A stretch of 33,285 nt of DNA from the NCBI GenBank assembly GCA_046049545.1, contig JBJORF010000045.1, positions 1 through 33,285 on the forward strand, written 5' to 3'. Below are positions 23,671 to 31,605 of this stretch, in pieces (position 1 is the first letter of the stretch; each line of letters opens with the position of its first letter). The notes below the pieces were generated by a model. It saw only the letters and a program-made list of their open reading frames with translations, made no database searches and had not been told where the DNA came from. Source of the DNA: Romeriopsis sp046049545 (GTDB lineage Bacteria; Cyanobacteriota; Cyanobacteriia; Leptolyngbyales; Leptolyngbyaceae). Made by a program: the position numbers and the translations under genes.

Positions 23671-24333
23671 ATGGTTAGCCTCACGCCAGAAACGCGAACG
23701 CCAGATGTTGTCACTGGGCCAGCGCCCAGCTTCACCCCGGTCAGCCAGCCACCCGTCAAACCCCGACCGGAGTTGCCTTGGATTAATCTGGGTAACTATG
23801 ATCAGTCCTACTTCGATCGCGGCCGTCCGGGCTGGTTCATTCTGCTCTGGTGGCTGGTGCAGGCGGTTGTGTTTCCAATCACGCCGCATTTTGCCAGTAA
23901 CTTTCGGGCAAAGGTATTGCGGGCCTTTGGGGCGACGATTGGCGAAAATGTGCTGATTCGACCCACCGCGCGGTTCACCTATCCCTGGAAAATCGCGATC
24001 GGTGACTACAGCTGGATCGGCGACGATGTCGTGCTGTATAGCCTCGACTGGATCGCGATCGGGGAGCATTGCGTAATCTCGCAGAAGAGCTATCTCTGCA
24101 CCGGGAGTCATGATGTGCAAGATCCCCACTTCGGCCTACAAACCGCCCCGGTCAACATTGGCAATGGCGCTTGGGTCGCAGCGGATTGCTTTATCGCGCC
24201 GGGGGTGACGATCGGGGCAAACGCGGTGATTGGCGCGCGCAGCACCGTGACCACCGATCAACCCGGCGGACAGCTCTGCTGGGGTTCCCCCTGCAAAGCC
24301 CGTAAACCCCGCGTGATGGAAACGCTGCTTTAG
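23671..24333 (+). CDS. wcaF: WcaF-like hexapeptide-repeat O-acetyltransferase
   Basis: 220 aa. After a Pro-rich head, the WcaF pattern NLGNYDQSYFDRGRPGW leads to a hydrophobic stretch (FILLWWLVQAVVFPI) and a left-handed beta-helix of hexapeptide repeats (about residues 90-205: IGENVLIRP, IAIGDYSWIG, IAIGEHCVIS, VNIGNGAWVA, VTIGANAVIG). The catalytic histidine is H147 in CTGSHDV. WcaF-type enzymes transfer acetyl groups from acetyl-CoA to sugar residues of colanic-acid-like polymers. It starts at the ATG at 23671, five bases after the GT2 stop, so it is coupled with it. Convergent with chorismate lyase, 11 bp away. Confidence 0.9.
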   Translation: MVSLTPETRTPDVVTGPAPSFTPVSQPPVKPRPELPWINLGNYDQSYFDRGRPGWFILLWWLVQAVVFPITPHFASNFRAKVLRAFGATIGENVLIRPTARFTYPWKIAIGDYSWIGDDVVLYSLDWIAIGEHCVISQKSYLCTGSHDVQDPHFGLQTAPVNIGNGAWVAADCFIAPGVTIGANAVIGARSTVTTDQPGGQLCWGSPCKARKPRVMETLL

Positions 24334-24344
24334 CACTTACCCGC

Positions 24345-24962
24345 TTAACTTTTCCCCAAATACCGTTCCAACTGCGGCGAAAACACCTCATAGATCAGCG
24401 TCAACGGCTGACCATGATGCCAGAACAAATAATGCCGCCCCCAAAATGGCCCCGGATGATTAAACGCCTGGGCCAATTCTTCATTGTGACCGCAGTACAA
24501 GCCCTGAACATCCCGATACAACTCCGTCCGACGGGTGGCGAGACTGGCCCAAATCGGCAACGAGCGATTCTGCAAATACTCATCCACATGGCTCAACTCC
24601 CACCAGGAAGTCGCATACACCAGCCGCTCACCGCCATTCTTCAGCCAGACCTGCCGCCGCATCCGAGGCCCCGGAATCTGTTCAACCTGTAACGGCGCTT
24701 GATCACGATCGCTGCCAATCGGCGACATATCAATCACATCTACTGCCGTTGGCTGTCGCGTGAGTAACTGCAATTGCCTTGTCGGGGACCCATCCCCCAG
24801 GAGAAACACCTGCCATGCCGGAGCCAAGCGATCGTGCGATACACCCTGCTCAACCTCAACCGCACTGGCCTCCCAAATTGGCTTTAATCCATGCCAAGCG
24901 TTGGGTCGATCGCCAACAGTCCGTGGCAAAGACGAGGAAGTCAGGTTAACGATCGCCGTCAT
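24345..24962 (-). CDS. Chorismate lyase (DUF98/UbiC-like)
   Basis: 205 aa from the ATG at 24962. Pattern of the PF01947-type chorismate lyase group: PAWQVFLLGDGSPTRQLQLL, then RMRRQVWLKNGGERLVYATS and WWELSHVDEYL, and a C-terminal FWGRHYLFWHHGQPLTLIYE. In cyanobacteria this enzyme (Sll1797 of Synechocystis is the example I know) splits chorismate into pyruvate and 4-hydroxybenzoate, the head-group precursor of plastoquinone. It follows two minus-strand genes with a 62-bp gap and may share their transcript. The family is fairly sure; the enzymatic role is from established knowledge. Confidence 0.85.
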   Translation of the reverse strand: MTAIVNLTSSSLPRTVGDRPNAWHGLKPIWEASAVEVEQGVSHDRLAPAWQVFLLGDGSPTRQLQLLTRQPTAVDVIDMSPIGSDRDQAPLQVEQIPGPRMRRQVWLKNGGERLVYATSWWELSHVDEYLQNRSLPIWASLATRRTELYRDVQGLYCGHNEELAQAFNHPGPFWGRHYLFWHHGQPLTLIYEVFSPQLERYLGKS

Positions 24963-25024
24963 AGACCTTCACACAAATTAACATCGTGACTTCATCATAA
25001 CGTCTCTGCCCATTGCTTGGGATC

Positions 25025-25924
25025 TTAACCCCGCCGGCGCGAACTGCTGCGCCGCTGCTGACTTGCACTGTATTCCAGCGCCGCACCCAAGCCAAACAGT
25101 ACCGCACAAAGCACCCAGCCCACTTCAAAGAACCCACCACTCTGATAGTTCGGCAACTTCGTTGTCGCAAACTTGAACCAAGCATCGGCGATATAGAGGC
25201 AGAACGTCCCCGCCGCAATGACCCGCCAGGACTGCGCAAATCGCCCGCCGGAAAATGCTAGGAACAGCGTCGTCGCGATGATCAGCAGCACCGTATCCGC
25301 AATCAAATACAAAAAACTCAGCAGGGTTTTGTACGGCAGCAGTGCGTCTTCAATGCCGACCACCCAACCTGGGACATTTGCCACCACTGCCGCCGTTTCC
25401 GCCGCATCCGCCGCCGCTGGCTCTGGTGCTGCCCCCGAAGCTAAGGCCACCGCAACCAGCACCCCAATCAAACCCACCGCCCCAATAATCCCGTACTGCT
25501 TCCCATCCAAATTCAGCCGCCGCTCAAACACCGCAAACCCCATCGACACCATGAGGAACAGGTAGCTCAGCATGTAGAACAGATCCCCCGGTGAGACATC
25601 CGGTTCGCGCTGCAAGCCCAGTTCCCAGTAGGTGAAAAAGATATTGCCAATAAAATATAGCAACATCCCGATCGCGATGCCCCACCACACTCGCCGACTG
25701 CTAACGATCGTCGAACTCAAGGCATTCCGCAGACAGAGCGCCGTCGCCAGAAAAAAGGCAAATAGCTCCAGAATTGTTGTTCCCAGGCTATACCAGGTGG
25801 GATAGGGGGCATTGCTGAAGTTCGAACCAAACAACAGAAAAAATAGCGTCGCGAAAAATCCGAGAAACACCTCGAACAGCACGACCCATTGCGTTATAGA
25901 TGACTTTTTCACAGCGCTACTCAT
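25025..25924 (-). CDS. Multi-pass membrane protein of unknown function
   Basis: 299 aa from the ATG at 25924; ATGs at 25933 and 25942 are equally possible and add 3 or 6 residues. About eight hydrophobic segments span the protein (for example VVLFEVFLGFFATLFFLLFG, IGMLLYFIGNIFFTYWEL, LFYMLSYLFLMVSMGFAVF), with an Ala/Glu/Pro-rich extramembrane loop (GAAPEPAAADAAETAA) and an Arg/Ser-rich tail RRSSSRRRG. The SPGDLFYMLSYLFL segment resembles the membrane sensor regions found ahead of GGDEF domains, but no signalling domain follows. It lies between a conserved unknown (gap about 40 bp) and chorismate lyase on the same strand. Confidence 0.75.
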   Translation of the reverse strand: MSSAVKKSSITQWVVLFEVFLGFFATLFFLLFGSNFSNAPYPTWYSLGTTILELFAFFLATALCLRNALSSTIVSSRRVWWGIAIGMLLYFIGNIFFTYWELGLQREPDVSPGDLFYMLSYLFLMVSMGFAVFERRLNLDGKQYGIIGAVGLIGVLVAVALASGAAPEPAAADAAETAAVVANVPGWVVGIEDALLPYKTLLSFLYLIADTVLLIIATTLFLAFSGGRFAQSWRVIAAGTFCLYIADAWFKFATTKLPNYQSGGFFEVGWVLCAVLFGLGAALEYSASQQRRSSSRRRG

Positions 25925-25967
25925 AGACCACAGCATCTCCATACCAACCCCAAGCCCAACCGCAATC

Positions 25968-26660
25968 CTACAGCCAAACCGCGCCTGCTGGCGTTTGTTT
26001 CAGCCAGTCGAGGAACATGGCGCGATCGTGGGATGACAGCTCCTCGAGCGCTTCTAGGACACGCTTATTGAACGAATTACCCCCAAAATAGCTTTTGCCT
26101 AGACGGTGCATGTCCTGAAGCAAGGTTACCAACTGCGGGGGCTGCCAGGGCGGGGGCTGCAAACTGTTCAGCGGGTCGTAGGTGAGCAATTGAATCACCG
26201 CATCAGGCGTGGATGTATTGGCAAACTGTCCCTGCTTAAAAATCTGGCTCAAATCCCGCTGAAAGGCTTCGCCTTGTTTCGCACCCAGCAGATCTTCGAC
26301 ATCCACGTAGATCGCCTGCAACATTAACAAGCAAGCCTGGGTATGCACGGGCGAAAGCGTTGTGGTCGTGCCTGATCGTCCAGATTTGGACACCGCCGGG
26401 GTCAATTCCCCCACCAATTGATCAAGCCGCACCTTGCCCCAGATGCTGTAGCGATCGGCTTCTTCAAGCAGTACACAGGCTTTGCCCTGATTATCTGTCA
26501 GCTCACGCCAGAGACTGCGCGCTTCATCGGCCTGATTGCCCGCAAACACATTCAGCAGCCGAAACGTCATCGTCTGGTAGTTGAGGATCGGAATTTTTTG
26601 GTCTTTGGTCGGATGTTGGACACTGGTAATCTCCACATCTTGACGCTGCAAAATAAACAT
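25968..26660 (-). CDS. Conserved cyanobacterial protein of unknown function
   Basis: 230 aa from the ATG at 26660 (MFILQRQDVEITSVQHP), preferred because that opening looks like a domain start; the frame is open to 26735. Soluble, no signal or membrane segment. Recognisable blocks are VFAGNQADEARSLWREL, GKACVLLEEADRYSIWGKVR, HTQACLLMLQAIYVDVEDLL and a helical C-terminus RVLEALEELSSHDRAMFLDW. I recall proteins of this shape from cyanobacteria but can give no function. Probably the first gene of a three-gene minus-strand unit ending with chorismate lyase. Confidence 0.75.
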   Translation of the reverse strand: MFILQRQDVEITSVQHPTKDQKIPILNYQTMTFRLLNVFAGNQADEARSLWRELTDNQGKACVLLEEADRYSIWGKVRLDQLVGELTPAVSKSGRSGTTTTLSPVHTQACLLMLQAIYVDVEDLLGAKQGEAFQRDLSQIFKQGQFANTSTPDAVIQLLTYDPLNSLQPPPWQPPQLVTLLQDMHRLGKSYFGGNSFNKRVLEALEELSSHDRAMFLDWLKQTPAGAVWL

Positions 26661-26884
26661 AACAAGGTGAACTGGGGGAAGTTGAGTCGGCAACAACACC
26701 GACCCGCTTAGTCGGCCACGATACCGATAAAGCATGGATTCCCCATTCTATATGGGAAACCCAGGGCCGGACGGAATCAATAGTAGAATATTTGCATCCG
26801 TGCAGGTATGATTTGTAGCAAGGCTTTGCACAGTCAATCCGCAGGGTGTAGCACCGGGTAAAACCAAGTGACAGCAGGCATTTA

Positions 26885-26958
<74 letters not shown>

Positions 26959-27044
26959 TTGAGTTGATCTCGTTCCTAAGATAGATTTTCTGGGGTACCC
27001 TCCGGGGATCAGGACAATGGCGTAGAAGAGTGGCTTATGCGGGT

Positions 27045-27107
27045 AAGATTGCACTGCGACAAGATTGCACCGATTTTTTTGCCAACGTTAATTTTGCCAA
27101 CGTCAAT
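27045..27107. repeat. Two short tandem repeats in the DedA leader
   Basis: AAGATTGCACTGCGAC (27045-27060) restarts at 27061 as AAGATTGCAC. Shortly after, TTTGCCAACGTTAAT (27078-27092) is followed by TTTGCCAACGTCAAT (27093-27107). Both lie in the 166-bp spacer between the tRNA and the DedA gene. Confidence 0.9.
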
Positions 27108-27124
27108 TTGCTGGAGTTTTTCTG

Positions 27125-27760
27125 ATGAGCCAATGGTTAGCTGAATGGATCCCACAGGTGATGGAACGCCTGGGCTATCTGGGGATTGGCTTATTAATGT
27201 TTTTGGAGAACTTGTTTCCGCCGATTCCTTCGGAGCTGATCATGCCCTTGGCGGGTTTTACGGTGGCCAAAGGCACTGCTGCGAACCTAAATAATTTCCA
27301 ATATGCCGTGCTGGCAGGCGTGATTGGTACCGTCGTTGGTGCTTTGCCTTGGTACTACGCGGGCAAGATTCTGGGTGAAGAACGGATTCGCAGCTTGGCC
27401 GATCGCTATGGCAAATGGATTACGGTTTCCGGCGACGACATTGATAAGGCAAATCGGTGGTTTACCAAACGGGGGGCCATGGCAGTGTTGCTCTGTCGCT
27501 TAGTTCCTGGTGTACGCACCCTGATCTCCCTGCCAGCGGGGATTAATGCAATGCCGATCGGGAGCTTTTTGTTTTACTCGACGATCGGCACCACGGCTTG
27601 GTGTCTGCTGCTGACCTATGCAGGCTACGCCCTGGGTGAGCGCTACGAACTGGTGGAGAAGTACCTCGGCCCCGTTTCCAAGTACATCGCGATTGCCCTT
27701 GTGTTGGGCTTTGGGTTTTGGGTTTGGAAGCGCCGCCAGTCCCGTAAAGGTGCGCAGTAA
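27125..27760 (+). CDS. DedA family membrane protein
   Basis: 211 aa with about five hydrophobic helices or re-entrant loops and all DedA hallmarks: FLENLFPPIPSELIMPLAG (E28, E37), GTVVGALPWYYAGKILG, and LLCRLVPGVRTLISLPAG (R125, R131). DedA proteins act as lipid-carrier or phospholipid flippases (undecaprenyl phosphate or phosphatidylethanolamine in studied members) and support envelope integrity. A short basic C-terminus (KRRQSRKG) lies in the cytoplasm. GGAG lies about 10 bases before the ATG at 27125. It is followed after 86 bp by an ABC exporter, which fits an envelope-lipid theme but does not prove an operon. Confidence 0.93.
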   Translation: MSQWLAEWIPQVMERLGYLGIGLLMFLENLFPPIPSELIMPLAGFTVAKGTAANLNNFQYAVLAGVIGTVVGALPWYYAGKILGEERIRSLADRYGKWITVSGDDIDKANRWFTKRGAMAVLLCRLVPGVRTLISLPAGINAMPIGSFLFYSTIGTTAWCLLLTYAGYALGERYELVEKYLGPVSKYIAIALVLGFGFWVWKRRQSRKGAQ

Positions 27761-27846
27761 GGGAATACAGTCAGGGAACTTTTTGACCCGGTACCTAATC
27801 CTGATAGGCTATTGGCTGGGATAACCGTGATGCCTCTGAATAGCTG

Positions 27847-29658
27847 ATGGTGATCCGCCCAAGCCGATCGTGGGTTAACGTTCCATCCTCTGCATCGACC
27901 TTGAACAAAACTCCTAGCGACAAGCCATCGGGCCGCAAGCGCTCCAGCTACAAACAGCTATTGCCCTACATCCGGCAGCAGCGGGGATTGTTTTTCCAAG
28001 CATTCCTTTGCACCTTGGTATTCAATACCGCCTGGCCGCTCCTGGCGAATCAAGCCCAGCGCCTGGTGCCCTATATCGACCAGGGCAAGGTGCTGGACAT
28101 CATTGATTTGGTGATCTTTGTCGCGGTGATTTGGGCCGTGCAGAAAGTCGCTCAGTTTGGTCAAGACGATCGCAGTGCGAAGGGGGCCTTTCAAGTCGCC
28201 CATGACCTGCGTACCAGCCTATTTCGGCACCTGCAATCCCTCAGCCTGAGCTATTTTGAGACCGTGCCAACGGGGGATTTGACCTACCGGATTACCGAAG
28301 ATGTGAATCGCATCGGCGACGCGGTGCATAAGTTTTTCCATCAGTTTGTGCCCTGTCTGCTTCAGCTCGTGACGCTGCTGACCTATATCATTTGGCTCAA
28401 CTGGCAGCTCACCCTGGCGATTTTCCTGATTGCGCCTGTGATGGTGCTGTTGATTAGTTGGTTTGGTGAACGGATGCGCCGATCGTCCTACCGCAGTCAA
28501 AAGCAGCTCTCCGATCTCTCGTCGCAACTGGTCGAAATCTTCGGCGGCATTCGGCTGATCAAGGCGTTTGCGGCGGAACCTGAGATCGATCGCCGCTTCA
28601 TCACCGCCGCCCATCTGAACCAGGATGCGAAGTATCGGATCGAGCGCCTCCGAGCGATCGAGTATCCCGTCGTCGGCTTCATTCTGTCCCTGAGTGTGCT
28701 GCTGCTGTTCGTTTTGGCGGGTTGGCAAATTCAGCAGGGCAACCTCACTGGCGCGGCATTTGCCAGTTACGCAGCGGCGGTAGCGATGCTGATCGATCCG
28801 ATCAACATCCTGGCGAATAACTTCAACGACTTCAAACAAGGCGAAGCCTCCCTCGATCGGATCTTCGAGTTGATGGCGATTGAGCCGACGGTGAAGGAAG
28901 CGCCCAATGCCTTGGCCTTGCCGGAACTGCGGGGGAAGGTGGAGTTTCGCCAAGTGGACTTTGCCTACGAAGCCGATCGGCCTGTGTTGCAAAATCTCGA
29001 TTTAGTCACGATGCCGGGTCAAATGACTGCGCTGGTGGGGGCCTCGGGAGCGGGTAAAACGACGTTGGTGAACCTGATTCCTCGGTTCTACGATCCCCAG
29101 GACGGCGAAATCTTGATCGACGATCAAGACATTCGTGGCGTGACGCTCGCCAGCCTGCGCCGCCAGATCGGCATCGTGCCCCAGGAGACGATTTTGTTCT
29201 CCGGGACGATCGCGGAGAATATCGCTTTTGGGCAACCAAACTTTGACCCCAACGCCGTCGAAGCCGCCGCCAAAATCGCCAATGCCCACCAGTTCATCAG
29301 TCAGTTCCCCCAAGGCTATCAAACCTGGGTCGGAGAACGCGGCGTGAATCTTTCCGGCGGGCAGCGCCAGCGGATCGCGATCGCCCGTGCCGTCTTGCTT
29401 GATCCGAAGATTTTGATTCTCGATGAAGCCACTTCCGCCCTGGATTCCGAATCTGAGGCGCTGGTACAAGAAGCCCTAGAGCGAATCATGCAGAGCCGAA
29501 CGGTATTTATTATTGCCCATCGACTCGCGACCGTGCGCCGGGTCGATCGGATTCTCGTGATGGAAAAAGGCAAGGTCGTCGAAGCGGGCACCCACGATCA
29601 ACTAATTGCTGAACAGGGACGCTACGCTGGATTTTATGCGCAGCAATTTGCGGTCTAA
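27847..29658 (+). CDS. MsbA-like ABC exporter (fused TMD-NBD)
   Basis: 603-aa half-transporter that should dimerise. A disordered N-terminal head (about 30 residues) precedes a six-helix exporter domain (about 45-325; coupling region YFETVPTGDLTYRITEDVN) and an ATPase domain. The ATPase has Walker A GASGAGKTT (398-406), Q-loop VPQETILFSGTIAENIAFG, signature LSGGQRQRIAIARA (502-515), Walker B ILILDEATSALD (522-533) and the switch histidine H558 in IIAHRLAT. All catalytic residues are intact. This type exports lipids, LPS precursors or drugs; the cargo is unknown. The stop overlaps by 4 bases (CTAA) with the stop of the convergent small gene. Confidence 0.93.
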   Translation: MVIRPSRSWVNVPSSASTLNKTPSDKPSGRKRSSYKQLLPYIRQQRGLFFQAFLCTLVFNTAWPLLANQAQRLVPYIDQGKVLDIIDLVIFVAVIWAVQKVAQFGQDDRSAKGAFQVAHDLRTSLFRHLQSLSLSYFETVPTGDLTYRITEDVNRIGDAVHKFFHQFVPCLLQLVTLLTYIIWLNWQLTLAIFLIAPVMVLLISWFGERMRRSSYRSQKQLSDLSSQLVEIFGGIRLIKAFAAEPEIDRRFITAAHLNQDAKYRIERLRAIEYPVVGFILSLSVLLLFVLAGWQIQQGNLTGAAFASYAAAVAMLIDPINILANNFNDFKQGEASLDRIFELMAIEPTVKEAPNALALPELRGKVEFRQVDFAYEADRPVLQNLDLVTMPGQMTALVGASGAGKTTLVNLIPRFYDPQDGEILIDDQDIRGVTLASLRRQIGIVPQETILFSGTIAENIAFGQPNFDPNAVEAAAKIANAHQFISQFPQGYQTWVGERGVNLSGGQRQRIAIARAVLLDPKILILDEATSALDSESEALVQEALERIMQSRTVFIIAHRLATVRRVDRILVMEKGKVVEAGTHDQLIAEQGRYAGFYAQQFAV

Positions 29659-29912
29659 ATCTCCGGTGCGGGTGTGAGCACGACCGGAATCGATAGCATG
29701 TAGCGGGCAGGGCCATCGGCGGGCTGGCGCGATCGAATGTGGTAGCCGATCACCTTGGCCCAGCGTTGGGCAAATTCCCCGGCGGGTTGCTCAAACCACA
29801 CTTCGGCGACGAATCCCGTAAAGGCGCGATCGGACTCGCGCCAACTGCAATCGATCGCGCCATATTCAGCGGCCAATGCCGCGACCCAAGCATAGGGAAC
29901 TGATAAACGCAT
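29655..29912 (-). CDS. Small unknown protein, 85 aa
   Basis: 85 aa from the ATG at 29912, chosen because GGAG lies 6 bases upstream; another ATG at 29966 has no ribosome-binding site. The protein is soluble and aromatic-rich (AWVAALAAEYGAIDCSWRES, VAEVWFEQPAGEFAQRWAK, VIGYHIRSRQP). I do not recognise it. It overlaps the stop of the ABC exporter tail to tail, and a second unknown gene lies upstream on the same strand with a 90-bp gap. Probably real, given start quality and position. Confidence 0.55.
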   Translation of the reverse strand: MRLSVPYAWVAALAAEYGAIDCSWRESDRAFTGFVAEVWFEQPAGEFAQRWAKVIGYHIRSRQPADGPARYMLSIPVVLTPAPEI

Positions 29913-30001
29913 AAATCTCCGATCGGGAATCAATGAGGGTCGATTCCATCGTCGCCAAATCCCCATGATGGCGGCTGGGCAGATTTACGGGAATTTTGGC
30001 G

Positions 30002-30640
30002 TTAGGGGCAGTTTTGTGCGTCGAGTTCCAGCAATGGCGGCTCCGATTGCTCTAAGCTGCTGGGCTTGCGAGAATGCCACCATTCACGCTGTGCGGGCGT
30101 GAGCTTGACCGCGTAGAGCGTAATCACGATCGCCTCGCGCTTCCCCTCCTGCCCAATAATTTCGACACTGTAGGAAGGGCTGCGCCGCGTCGCCATATCC
30201 GCAATGAAGCGTTTGCCCACCCGTCGCCAACTGGGCTCCTTACTGCGCCATTCTAGTCGGCAGCAGGGCCAGGGGAGCGTCTCGCGATCGAACAAGCGAC
30301 AGCAGGGGCCAATCACCCGATAAGTGAAATGGCAACCCGGACTTTGAATCACGTCACCATATTCGAGGGGGTGCGTTGTTGCATCCCGATTCACGCCAAG
30401 CGTCGGCACAGCAGGTAAATACTTAGTTTTTACAGGAGAAGTCGTTTTGACAGCAGAACTCGTCCGGTTGAGCAGACGTTGGCCCAGAGACTTCTGAGCT
30501 GGATTTAAGGGCAGATTCACAGGTTGGTACGGAAAACGGTAGGTTGAACGAAGGGTAGAAAGGGAACTAGGATTGCTATATTCTGCCGGGGATTGGCAAA
30601 ATTGATCCAGCCGATCGACCCAAAAAATTACGATCCCCAC
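30002..30640 (-). CDS. Unknown protein with Cys-rich centre
   Basis: Up to 212 aa. The frame opens with a GTG at 30640, and the true start may be further in. The N-terminal half is low in secondary-structure signal (Ser/Pro/Asn-rich). The centre has a paired-cysteine pattern: SPGCHFTYRVIGPCCRLF followed by PWPCCRLEWR, which could bind metal or form disulphides. The C-terminal half (ATRRSPSYSVEIIG, AIVITLYAVKLTPAQREWW) looks like a folded alpha/beta domain. No family is recognised. It is divergent from lipB across a very short spacer (under 100 bp even with the later lipB start). Confidence 0.55.
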   Translation of the reverse strand: MGIVIFWVDRLDQFCQSPAEYSNPSSLSTLRSTYRFPYQPVNLPLNPAQKSLGQRLLNRTSSAVKTTSPVKTKYLPAVPTLGVNRDATTHPLEYGDVIQSPGCHFTYRVIGPCCRLFDRETLPWPCCRLEWRSKEPSWRRVGKRFIADMATRRSPSYSVEIIGQEGKREAIVITLYAVKLTPAQREWWHSRKPSSLEQSEPPLLELDAQNCP

Positions 30641-30728
30641 AGCGACCCACTTACCGCCGATGGTCTACGACCGACCGGAGGTTATCGCCCCACCCGCCGG
30701 ATCAGACATCAAGATGCCCGAGACCCAA

Positions 30729-31439
30729 ATGTCACCATCCTGCTGGCTCTATACCCCTGAGCGCACCGCCTATACCACCGCTTGGGACTGGCAAAAACAG
30801 CTCGTGCGAGCGCGCAAAGCTGACCCCAATCTCCCTGACAGCCTGATCCTGCTGGAGCATCCCCCCGTCTACACGCTGGGCCAAAATAGCGATCGCGCCT
30901 TCCTCAAATTCGATCCCGACCAAACCGACTACGAACTGCACCAGATCGAACGTGGCGGCGAAGTCACCTACCACTGCCCGGGCCAACTGGTCGGCTACCC
31001 GATTTTGAATCTCCAGCGTCACCAGCCTGATCTGCACTGGTATCTGCGACAACTCGAAGCTGTGATCATCCAAGTCCTCGCCCACTACGATCTGCCGGGG
31101 GAACGCATCGACGGTCTGACCGGAGTTTGGGTCGAAGGGCGCAAAGTCGCCGCAATTGGTATTAAAGTCAGTCGCTGGATCACCATGCACGGCTTTGCGC
31201 TGAATGTTTGTCCCGATTTAGCCGGATTTGCCCACATTGTTCCCTGTGGGATCGGCGATCGGCCTGTCGGCAGTCTCGCCCAATGGCGGCCGGAACTGCA
31301 AGTCAGGGATGTCCAACCGATCGTCATTCAAGCCTTTGAGCAAATCTTTCAGTGCGAGTGCATTCCCGCCCCCGCCGCGCTAGAGCCGCCCCAAAAAACA
31401 AAGGAGACAGCGGGTGCTATCTCCGAGGTAATTGATTAA
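30729..31439 (+). CDS. lipB: Octanoyltransferase
   Basis: Moves octanoyl groups from acyl carrier protein to lipoyl domains in lipoate synthesis. From the ATG at 30729 it is 236 aa; ATGs at 30714 and 30660 are possible but add non-family residues. LLEHPPVYTLG, the substrate-site RGGEVTYHCPGQLVGYPI, catalytic Lys146 in VAAIGIKVSRWITMHG and catalytic Cys173 in HIVPCGIGDRPVGS are all present. The last 15 or so residues (after LEPPQKTK) are encoded by a terminator-like hairpin and are unlike the family. No lipA gene is in the window. Confidence 0.95.
   Translation: MSPSCWLYTPERTAYTTAWDWQKQLVRARKADPNLPDSLILLEHPPVYTLGQNSDRAFLKFDPDQTDYELHQIERGGEVTYHCPGQLVGYPILNLQRHQPDLHWYLRQLEAVIIQVLAHYDLPGERIDGLTGVWVEGRKVAAIGIKVSRWITMHGFALNVCPDLAGFAHIVPCGIGDRPVGSLAQWRPELQVRDVQPIVIQAFEQIFQCECIPAPAALEPPQKTKETAGAISEVID
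31403..31424. terminator. Terminator-like hairpin inside the 3' end of lipB
   Basis: GGAGACAGC (31403-31411) and GCTATCTCC (31416-31424) pair over 9 positions with one mismatch around the loop GGGT. It is preceded by an A-rich run (CCAAAAAACAAA), so read on the minus strand it would be a hairpin followed by T residues. It overlaps the last lipB codons. Confidence 0.5.
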
Positions 31440-31605
31440 TTTGATGGCCTTAGTGTACCCGGAAAATTCACGCAGATCGCAACTTGGTAAGGGTGAATAA
31501 CTTGGGAGGACACCGTCGCACCAACGCTTGGCCCCAAATTCTCGCGACATCCCAAGAATACCGCTGTATCATGGCGACTATTGCAGTTCATTCGAGGCTT
31601 GAGCA

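Noticed and set aside
28219..28992. 257-aa open frame antisense to the ABC exporter
   Set aside because: The sense strand encodes a complete transporter with all motifs; the antisense frame has no domain pattern.
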